Source of the DNA: Stramenopiles sp. TOSAG23-2
Taxonomy: Eukaryota; Sar
Length of the DNA stretch: 20,700 nucleotides
Assembly: GCA_900128395.1 (NCBI GenBank)
Contig: LT649552.1
Span: forward strand, 1-20,700
Reading direction: 5' to 3'
The notes under the pieces were generated by a model. That model saw nothing but the letters and a program-made list of their open reading frames with translations, did no database searches and had not been told where the DNA came from. The number at the start of each line of letters is the position of its first letter. The first letter of the stretch is position 1. This document shows, piece by piece, positions 1-6,960 of this stretch. Made by a program: the position numbers and the translations under genes.

Positions 1-59
1 AACACCATGTTAAACCTATTAACAAAAAAACGACAAAGGTTTTTCTCAAGTTATGCCGT
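1..59 (+). repeat. Inverted copy of the 4CL-like gene's 5' end (left copy)
   Basis: Positions 1-55 are identical to the reverse complement of 6474-6528, and three of the next four bases also match (58 of 59). The match runs to the window's left edge, so the copy may extend further upstream. It includes the ATG with six bases before it and 16 codons of a basic N-terminal presequence. Confidence 0.93.
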
Positions 60-360
60 CATCACCGCGGTTTGGCGTGGTGGTGTATCAGGAACAACTG
101 TTGTTATAGGAGATTTAAGTGTAGGAGGAACAACATATTTAGGTTTAACTACACAGCAAACCATTATAAAGGAAGATTTAGTAATTCAGGATCAATTAGA
201 TGTGCAAGGTCCTGCTATATTGAGTTCTTCAGCAACTATTTATGGTGATACAAATATTAGTGGTCATGTAACATTAAAAAACGATTTATCTGTATATCGT
301 GAGAAAACTGTAGTACACCCAATGATTAAAGGAAAGACGTTGATACACGAAGTATTATGA
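7..360 (+). CDS. Chimeric small ORF: 4CL presequence joined to virus/phage fibre-like beta-repeat
   Basis: A 117-residue ORF. Residues 1-16 (MLNLLTKKRQRFFSSY) are identical to the N-terminus of the 4CL-like protein at 6522. They are basic and hydroxylated, like a mitochondrial presequence. From about residue 28 the protein changes to loosely periodic units of the form GDLSVGGTT, DLVIQDQLDVQG, GDTNISGHVTL, NDLSV. Such alternating hydrophobic/Gly/Asn strands are typical of beta-solenoid shafts in phage tail fibres and in structural proteins of large algal DNA viruses; this family link is from pattern only. The ORF ends at a TGA followed by non-coding AT-rich DNA. It may be a fragment of a longer viral gene that gained a host start and presequence by duplication, and whether it is expressed cannot be told. 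Seen: the shared start and the repeat pattern. Inferred: viral origin. Confidence 0.5.
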   Translation: MLNLLTKKRQRFFSSYAVITAVWRGGVSGTTVVIGDLSVGGTTYLGLTTQQTIIKEDLVIQDQLDVQGPAILSSSATIYGDTNISGHVTLKNDLSVYREKTVVHPMIKGKTLIHEVL

Positions 361-985
361 ACCCATTTTTTTCATCAACTGCAAGTTTGATACGAACAGT
401 TTGTACCATCTATTTACCTTCATCTTTGGTATGATATTCTCTTTTAATGTGCATTATATAAATAAAATTTAATTTACGCATAATTTATTTTTAATTTACT
501 CATGATAATTCCTACTTCTTCAAAAGAATAAAATAACTGAAATAATCTAATCTCACACTAGTGTGTTGATATTCTCATAATCGAAAATACCAATGAAGGT
601 ATGATAAATAGATATGCATAGTATCAACTGACTCATAATAGCTGATGGAAAACGGACATCATAGGAAGGCGGAGAATAAATTGTACCAGGGTACAAATCA
701 TTATACGACTCGCATTATATATATATATGTATAATATATGAGTAAGAGAACATTTTATATATATGTATAACATATGAGTAAGAGAAAAATACATATATGT
801 GAGAATATTTTAACAACACTCTCTATCATAGTGTGAGATATCATAGATATTATTTAGTGTAAAAAAATTTAAAAAAATAAATTAAATACGAACTCGTATG
901 CGTAAATTAAAATTTTATTAATCTATTGACGATCCCCCTTTTCTACATATTCATTCTTCTTATTATTCTTTATATTTAAACTTTT
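361..985. other. Intergenic region, no gene seen
   Basis: AT-rich DNA lying 3' to the ORF at 7-360 and 3' to the CW-domain gene. It holds two tandem copies of a 31-bp unit (720-750, 756-786), a dyad TACCAGGGTA at 684-693 and TA microsatellite runs. No coding sequence or RNA gene could be supported. Confidence 0.6.
720..786 (+). repeat. Tandem pair containing ATATGAGTAAGAGAA
   Basis: Units 720-750 and 756-786 differ at one position and are spaced 36 bp apart. The core ATATGAGTAAGAGAA recurs at 18343-18357, where the flank (AAAA then ACATATAT) also resembles that of the second unit. All copies lie just 3' of genes. Confidence 0.85.
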
Positions 986-2338
986 TTATGTTACAGATTT
1001 TCTTGGTCTACCACGTCTATCGCGTTTTTTTCCAATTACACCTCCAGGTGGCCTTTTATAATCCTCTGGGATTTGACTTGTAAAGGATGTGCTACTATTA
1101 CTACTACTACTACTACTACTACTACTACCATCACCACCACCACCGCTTTCACTACCTTTCCCAAATTGTATACTAGAATGTAAATTATCAAAATCTTGTA
1201 TATGCGTGTTCAAATGTATTTTGAATGCATATAAATCTCCAGATTTTAAATCACATACTGGGCACAAATTTCCATGCTTGCGCCATACGACATAACTCTT
1301 CGGTATTACATATTCTTTATCGTCGCTTATTCCAACAAATTGTACTTGAAAATTATCAGCATCTTCGTAGTATACACGTGCTTCTTCGAAAGATTTTATA
1401 CTATCACCCCATGCCATTGGTATAATTTCTAATGGATCTCGTGTATAGTGCGCAAGACGGGCCCGAGATGATTTATATTTTCTTGTAAGAAAAACTGATT
1501 TACGTTTACCTGCTGTATATTTTGCTTTTCCCTTTTTTCTTTTAGGAATAATTTTTCTATTATTTACTGATGGTGGTATATTCCATTGACGTTCCTCTTC
1601 CTTATTTTCATTGGACATTCCAGCAAGAGTGCTTGCTACATTATTTGCATCATCATTTACATCTTCTTCATTTGCTAAATGTGGTTCTTGTGGAATTCTA
1701 CAAGATGCATATTCTGGTGCCCATGTATTGTCACTACAACACCATGCATGTGGTAACTGCTCTGATTTCATTGATGGATGTGCAACACGCCACTTTTCAC
1801 ATTTATAACATTGGATCCATACCCTCGAATTCGGACCATTCATACTTCTCCCTTGTGTTTCCTCTGCTGTTGTTGTTGTGGTCGTCGTCGTTGTTGTTGT
1901 GGAATTTCCCCCATTGTTATTATTATTATTCTTATCATTGTTGTTATCATTTTTATTCTTATCTTCGGCAATACGTAATCTACTGCTTCTACGATTATTG
2001 CTCCTACTACTATCGGACGGGTCTGGTAGGCTAAAATCAGGATTCCAATTTATACGAGTTTCAAGAGATAGAGCTGGATTCAAAACAGGAACTAATTTGC
2101 CACCATCGTCTTTCTTATTTTTTCCTTCCAAGTCAATATTTGTACCATGTTCTCTTAATAAATCATTGAATGGATCTCTTCTTTCCTCCTCCTCCTCTTC
2201 TTCACTATCGCTTGAACTGGAGGAAGACGATGATCCAGAAGATGAAGATCCAGAAGATGAAGATCCAGACGAAGAGCCGCTGTTACTACTACCACTTTTA
2301 TAACTAACATTATTATTATTATTATTATTCATCTTCAA
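986..2338 (-). CDS. CW-type zinc finger protein with C2H2 finger and AT-hook
   Basis: A 450-residue, probably nuclear chromatin-associated protein. In order: an Asn run (4-10), Ser/Gly-rich and acidic stretches (15-52), Asn and Thr runs (128-158), a CW domain at about 174-221 (VWIQCYKCEKWR, W175, C178, C181, W184, W200, C201/C202, C214), a basic stretch (265-290), a single C2H2 finger (C360, C363, H376, H380), a Ser run, and a C-terminal AT-hook-like RRGRPRKS (441-448). CW domains are known to read the methylation state of histone H3 lysine 4. The aromatic and cysteine residues expected of the fold are present, so histone reading is a reasonable inference; the AT-hook suggests minor-groove DNA binding. 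The start at 2338 is the first in-frame Met and the next (M3) is equally possible. It is divergently transcribed from homoserine kinase. The low-complexity tracts look encoded by expanded trinucleotides. Confidence 0.88.
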   Translation of the reverse strand: MKMNNNNNNNVSYKSGSSNSGSSSGSSSSGSSSSGSSSSSSSSDSEEEEEEERRDPFNDLLREHGTNIDLEGKNKKDDGGKLVPVLNPALSLETRINWNPDFSLPDPSDSSRSNNRRSSRLRIAEDKNKNDNNNDKNNNNNNGGNSTTTTTTTTTTTAEETQGRSMNGPNSRVWIQCYKCEKWRVAHPSMKSEQLPHAWCCSDNTWAPEYASCRIPQEPHLANEEDVNDDANNVASTLAGMSNENKEEERQWNIPPSVNNRKIIPKRKKGKAKYTAGKRKSVFLTRKYKSSRARLAHYTRDPLEIIPMAWGDSIKSFEEARVYYEDADNFQVQFVGISDDKEYVIPKSYVVWRKHGNLCPVCDLKSGDLYAFKIHLNTHIQDFDNLHSSIQFGKGSESGGGGDGSSSSSSSSSNSSTSFTSQIPEDYKRPPGGVIGKKRDRRGRPRKSVT

Positions 2339-3045
2339 AATTGAGAAAATTAAAACAACTGACTATTAAATGCGTATCTATCTTGCGATTCTAATAAACG
2401 AAAAAATAGTACATCTAAAAATACAGCAAACGATGTATAAATTGTTAAAACTATGATGAATGGATATTTAACACAATAATGAAAACTGAGATATTTATAA
2501 TTATTCGAAATACATCTGAAATAATTGATAATGATGTTTTTATTGATGCAGGAGCCCTATAATCGCCAGCCAGGCTATCTATAAGCTAGCCAGCTAGCCC
2601 TTAATCCATTAATAGACGACTACAGTATACCGTACACTTACTGTAAGTCCATTAAGGCACGGTGGTAACACACATCACCAGTTTTTTTTTTTTTTTCTTC
2701 TTCAACATTTCAAAAAAAAAAAAAGAAAGAAGAATTATTAGAATAATTTCAATAGCTTAATATTCACCTAGACTACTAATACTCATACTGCTGTATTAAT
2801 ACCTACCTGGTATTAATTATTACGAAAAACGTTTATAATAAACAACTAAATAAAGAAATAGATGTAAGAGACGACTATGATAATTGATGAAATTCCTTTT
2901 TCAGGATAAGCAATTGTAATATATATATATTTATACTAGTGGACAGCCAGATCAGCCTTTTGTCCCGCTTATATATATATATATAAATATAAATATACAT
3001 TCTTTTATTCATTGCAAATAATAATAGTAAATAGAAAAATAAAAT
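2339..3045. promoter_or_regulatory. Shared divergent promoter region, CW gene / homoserine kinase
   Basis: A 707-bp non-coding region between divergent genes. It contains a GC-richer patch with repeated GCTAGC/CAGC (2566-2600), a T15 run (about 2682-2696) followed by an A-rich run, a perfect 9-bp inverted repeat ATTAATACC/GGTATTAAT (2795-2803, 2809-2817) carrying TACCTGGTA, AGACGACTA-type motifs (about 2613-2621, 2869-2877), ATAAACAACTAAA (about 2838-2850), and a long TATATA run (2970-2990) 55-75 bp before the homoserine kinase ATG. Regulatory roles are inferred. Confidence 0.55.
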
Positions 3046-4389
3046 ATGTCAAAAGAAAAAGGTACGGAAATTACAATTAATGTATCAAATATAATATCAG
3101 GCCTTGCTTTTGGTGTTGGTGTTGGTGTAGCAGCTGGTGTAGCATATTATTTTTTAAACGGCAGTAAAAGTTCACAGAATACAGGAAAACGAAACAAGGT
3201 AGACCTTGATGATGATGATGATATTCCATATTCGTCTAGAAGAGAATTTTCACCAAAAAGACCAACTAAATCTAAAAGGCCAGCTACACAAACTTTTGCC
3301 AGGGGAAGTGTAGATGAAACTAGTGAACCTTGGGATTCATGGGATAAACGAAAGTCAGTCACTGTACGCGTGCCAGCGACAAGTGCTAATTTAGGTTCTG
3401 GTTTTGATACCATTGGCATTGCGCTTGATATGTGGAGTGAAATTACTGTGGAAAGGGCAGATGAATTTTCAATGACATGCGAAGGTGAAGGGGCAGAGCA
3501 TTTACAAAGTTTAAACGAAAAAAATTTAGTATGTGTTGGTGTCAAAACAGCTTTTGAATATGTTGGTGAGGAACTTCCACCATTGAAATATACTTGCAGA
3601 AATCGTATACCATTTGGTAAGGGTTTGGGTTCTAGTTCAGCTGCAATAGTTGGTGGCTTGATAGCAGGGCTTGCGTTGTGTGGCAAGGAACTAAAAGTTT
3701 TTGGTGAAGATTCATTATATTCTGGGGGTGTAACTGCAGAGCCTGAAGAATTGCTTCAATTAGCATGTAAAATTGAGGGCCATCCTGATAATGTCGCGCC
3801 TGCGATTTATGGTGGGATTCAATTAGGCATTAAAATGCGAAATGGGAAATGGCGTTCAAGTCGTGTAAATTGCCCAGCAGATTTACAGATGGTTGCATAC
3901 ATTCCAAATGTTGTCGGCGTTACAGCGGAATTAAGAAAAGTATTGAAATCGAAAATTCCACGACAAGATGCTATTTTTAATATTGGCAGAGTTGCATTTT
4001 TAGTAAACTCTTTAAGCCAAAACAAATTGTATGACCTTAGATATGGAACAGAAGATGTATTGCATCAACCGCCACGCGCAAGTGTTTATCCTTATTTATA
4101 TCCATTAATGAATGCTGCATTAAGTGCTGGAGCACATGCGGTATATTTGAGTGGTGCTGGACCTACTGTATTAGCAATCACATCAGGTGCCGCTGGCGAT
4201 ACATTTACGCAGCATGGTTCGGAAAGAATGGAGCGTGCCATTGCCGATGCGATGATATTAGCTGGGCAAAAGCATTGCAGTAAACCAGGCAATGTGTATA
4301 TTACTCGACCAGTCATGCAAGGTGCATATATTGTAAAGGCAGATCCGCCATTTTCCAAAGGTGTTGTTCGATACCCAGGTTTTGTGTAG
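3046..4389 (+). CDS. thrB: Homoserine kinase (GHMP family) with N-terminal membrane segment
   Basis: A 447-residue enzyme that phosphorylates L-homoserine with ATP, the step before threonine synthase in threonine synthesis (EC 2.7.1.39). The catalytic part starts near residue 105 and has the GHMP signatures: VRVPATSANLGSGFD (107-121), the ATP-binding GKGLGSSSAA (191-200), EGHPDNVAPAIYGG (244-257), and the C-terminal LSGAGPTVLAI (368-378). The extra ~100 residues at the N-terminus hold a Gly/Val/Ala-rich hydrophobic segment (about 16-37), then an acidic run and a Ser/Lys-rich linker. Bacterial homoserine kinases are near 300 residues, and plant forms have a hydrophilic transit peptide instead. 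The segment could be a membrane anchor or the signal part of a bipartite targeting leader. The start is preceded by an A-rich context, with stops upstream. It converges on the 4CL-like gene. Confidence 0.93.
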   Translation: MSKEKGTEITINVSNIISGLAFGVGVGVAAGVAYYFLNGSKSSQNTGKRNKVDLDDDDDIPYSSRREFSPKRPTKSKRPATQTFARGSVDETSEPWDSWDKRKSVTVRVPATSANLGSGFDTIGIALDMWSEITVERADEFSMTCEGEGAEHLQSLNEKNLVCVGVKTAFEYVGEELPPLKYTCRNRIPFGKGLGSSSAAIVGGLIAGLALCGKELKVFGEDSLYSGGVTAEPEELLQLACKIEGHPDNVAPAIYGGIQLGIKMRNGKWRSSRVNCPADLQMVAYIPNVVGVTAELRKVLKSKIPRQDAIFNIGRVAFLVNSLSQNKLYDLRYGTEDVLHQPPRASVYPYLYPLMNAALSAGAHAVYLSGAGPTVLAITSGAAGDTFTQHGSERMERAIADAMILAGQKHCSKPGNVYITRPVMQGAYIVKADPPFSKGVVRYPGFV

Positions 4390-4753
4390 AGAAAAAGAAG
4401 AGAATGGAAAGTATAAAACTTTGAATTAAAAAGAGCTTATTTTCTTAAATTTTCAATAATCTCAACCCGAGATATATGATGATATTTACATGTAATGATA
4501 TATACGTATAAAAATAAATTCTCTTTATTTTTATATTTTTATTAATATACTCGTATATATACTCGTACGAATCATAGAGAGAAGTAAAATTATTATAACC
4601 TTAGATTTTAACCAAGATAAAAAATATCATATATGATATATATATATACATGTATGAAAATATATTTTTACTACGTAAAATGTACGCGTATTTTAATAAT
4701 TTTACATACTCGTATTAAAATATACATCACGCCAATACACACTCTTTGTTCAA
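4390..4753. other. Convergent 3' intergenic region
   Basis: This lies between the 3' ends of homoserine kinase and the 4CL-like gene. It is AT-rich, with AATAAA-like sequence near 4510, the tail motif of a dispersed repeat at 4582-4614, and GTACGCGT at 4682-4689. No gene was found. Confidence 0.6.
4582..4614 (+). repeat. Partial copy of dispersed repeat (tail segment only)
   Basis: This segment matches the last ~34 bp of the element at 9144-9296 (AAGTGTAAAATTATTATAAC... ending TTAGATTTTAACCA), with a two-base gap and one extra C. Sequence upstream of it does not align. Confidence 0.7.
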
Positions 4754-6522
4754 TTATTTTTGTCTATCTTGATCCACAATCAATCGTCTTAAAATTTTCC
4801 CAGATGCTGTTTTTGGTATTGATTCAGCAAAGACCACTCCACCGCGTAATTTTTTATGTGGAGCAACCTTTGAAGCTACGTACTCTTGTACCTCCCTTTC
4901 ACTCATATTTGAATTTTCCGCTTTCACGACATATGCACGTGGTATTTCACCAGCTTCATCATCCTCAACTGGTATAACAGTTGCATCGATAATATCATTA
5001 TGTGTCATTAAAACATCTTCCAATTCAGCTGGTGCTACTTGAAAACCCTTATATTTAATCAATTCCTTCAAACGATCAAGAATGTAAAAATATCCATCTG
5101 AATCGTATTTTGCCAAATCACCAGTTAAAAGCCATTCGCCATCGGGGGTAAAACTTTCTTTTGTTTTTTCAGGTTGATTTATATAACCTTGCATAACTTG
5201 TGGACCACGAATGCATAACTCACCTTCCATTTCTGCAGGTAAATCTTCCCCAGTATCAACAGAAATAATTTTCCCTTCAGTATTAGCAAGTAATGGTCCA
5301 ATGGAACCGGCTTTAATAATATCATCTGGATCACAAGTTCCAACCGGTGACAACTCGGACATACCCCACGCTTGCTTAATTTTACAATTTAAGCGTTTGC
5401 AACATTCTTCCGTCAATTCATCTTTTAATGTTGCTGCCGCTGACATTAGCATTTTCAACGAGGACATGTCGTACTTGTCAACTAATTCATTTTTTGCTAA
5501 TGCCAATACAATTGGTGGTACAATATGCGAACGTACTGCAGTCCCTTCTTTACTATGTTCGTCGATGATTTCAAGATAACGTTGCAAATCAAATTGTTTC
5601 ATCGTCACCAAGGTACGACCTTGCCATGCTTGTTGCAACAAGGATACGGAAAACCCATATATATGCCACATGGGTAATGGAGATAATGTGATTGTGTCTA
5701 AATTTTGCTCTTTGTTTTCAGCTTCATCAATTTGTAGCAAATTTACACATACATTTTCATGCGTCAACACTACACCTTTTGGCAAACCAGTAGTACCAGA
5801 TGAAAATGGTAAAAGTAATGTATCTTTAGGAGTCACGCTAATAGTCTCTAATTGTGATTTATCAAGAAGAGATGATGTTCGTAGTTTTTCAAAATCGACA
5901 ATATTGCTATCGTTGTTGCTGGCGGCATCAGCGAATGTATTTTTCTCACCTGAACCCATCATTATCATATGTTCACAATTGCCATATTTTAATGCAGCAC
6001 TTTCAGCTTCAAAACGAAAATCTTCATGATAAATATACGCTTTTGAACTTGAAGCTTTTAATTGATGTAATAGTTCATCACATTTATATAATGGATTCAT
6101 CGGTGTAACAACCGCACCGATCCCTTTGTTCCAAATATTAGATTACCTTTAGTGTTAGAGAAGATAGGTTAATAAAGTATATTTCGGCATTTTTACTTAC
6201 GTCCTGCAGCACATATACAAGTCAAAAAATCTACGTGGTTAGGCGACTGCAGGGAAATTGAATCGCCATGCTTAAGACCCATGGCAATAAACTGTGCGGC
6301 TAGCGTATCAATATCATTCTTATAGTCGCCAAATGTTCGTGTGTCACCAGTAATCCCATCCACACAAGCAATCTTGCTTTCAATACTTGGAACATTGGGC
6401 CATTTAGATGAAATAAATTCAGCTAAAGTAAGCACACTTGGCATTTTTATATCTTTATACGGGGATTTTACGACATAACTTGAGAAAAACCTTTGTCGTT
6501 TTTTTGTTAATAGGTTTAACAT
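4754..6522 (-). CDS. 4-coumarate--CoA ligase-like acyl-CoA synthetase (two exons: 6522..6201, 6123..4754)
   Basis: Joining the exons across the 77-nt intron gives 1692 nt, or 563 residues, the usual length for this ANL (adenylate-forming) family. The join produces AAG-R-IGAVVTPMNPLY, a continuous family motif. The AMP-binding motif SSGTTGLPKG lies at about 215-224. It is followed by WGMSELSP, the 4CL box-II-like GELCIRG, the hinge and motif around LLTGDLAKYD and DRLKELIKYKGFQV, and the C-terminal catalytic lysine motif KTASGKILRR. The enzyme activates a carboxylic acid as acyl-AMP and transfers it to CoA. The substrate (hydroxycinnamate, fatty acid or other) cannot be read from the sequence. 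The N-terminus MLNLLTKKRQRFFSS is basic and suggests a mitochondrial presequence. No PTS1 is seen (the end is RQK). It is divergent from ERCC8. Its first ~59 bp are copied in inverse orientation at the window start. Confidence 0.92.
6124..6200 (-). other. Spliceosomal intron of the 4CL-like gene
   Basis: A 77-nt intron with a GTAAGT donor (6200-6195) and an AAAG acceptor (AG at 6125-6124). It interrupts an arginine codon after its first base, and removal restores the conserved reading frame. It is the only intron needed to explain any gene in the window. Confidence 0.88.
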
Positions 6523-6528
6523 GGTGTT
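6470..6528 (-). repeat. Inverted copy of the 4CL-like gene's 5' end (right copy)
   Basis: This is the counterpart of 1-59. Here it forms the start of exon 1 of the 4CL-like ligase and is probably the parental copy, because the presequence leads into a complete enzyme. Confidence 0.93.
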
Positions 6529-6960
6529 TGTAGTTTTTTTTCTGACTTGTAATATTCAAGCAATAATATATGACAGCTGTATTAACTTTATTGTACACAG
6601 CCATTTCGTATAACAATATATATACACAAAGATTTGTAAAAAATAGCAAAAAATATCCGAAAAAAAAAATATATTTTATTTTTTCTATGATGGTATACCT
6701 GGTAAATGGTGCGATTTTTTGTTGCCATAATTCGTTCTCTATAAGAATAGTACAGTAGACGACTATAGCAACCTGCACAATAGTACCTGGTAGTAACAGG
6801 TAATAATAAATAAAAAATAATATAGCTGGATATGCACATATATGTGCATATATAGCTATAATAAAATATTGATAATTCTAATATTAATAATGACAACATA
6901 AACAACTAAAAATAATACAATAAAGAAGAAACAAAACGATTATTTAACATACATTGAAGC
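6523..6960. promoter_or_regulatory. Shared divergent promoter region, 4CL-like / ERCC8
   Basis: 438 bp of non-coding DNA. It contains two exact TACCTGGTA sites (6696-6704, 6784-6792), the second forming TACCTG-7 nt-CAGGTA. It also contains AGACGACTA (about 6757-6765), a near-perfect 40-bp palindrome (6821-6860) and ATAAACAACTAAA (about 6898-6910), shared with the other divergent promoter at 2339-3045. Regulatory function is inferred from recurrence and position. Confidence 0.55.
6821..6860. promoter_or_regulatory. 40-bp near-perfect palindrome
   Basis: The two 20-nt arms pair at 18 of 20 positions, with the exact centre TATGCACATATATGTGCATA at 6831-6850. It sits about 100 bp before the ERCC8 start codon. 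It could be a dyad protein-binding site or a cruciform-prone sequence; the role is unknown. Confidence 0.6.

Noticed and set aside
1878-2303. 141-codon + strand ORF opposite the CW gene
   Set aside because: It is the antisense shadow of Ser/Thr/Asn and acidic codon runs, and its protein is poly-Val/Leu/Asp low complexity.
2682-2715. T15/A-rich inverted repeat as a terminator
   Set aside because: It lies in a divergent promoter region rather than after a gene. Homopolymers pair trivially, so this is better read as a promoter poly(dA:dT) tract.
6455-6905. Minus-strand ORFs upstream of the 4CL-like start
   Set aside because: They run through promoter DNA and the palindrome, encode Tyr/Ile-rich low-complexity sequence, and one merely overlaps the real exon in another frame.
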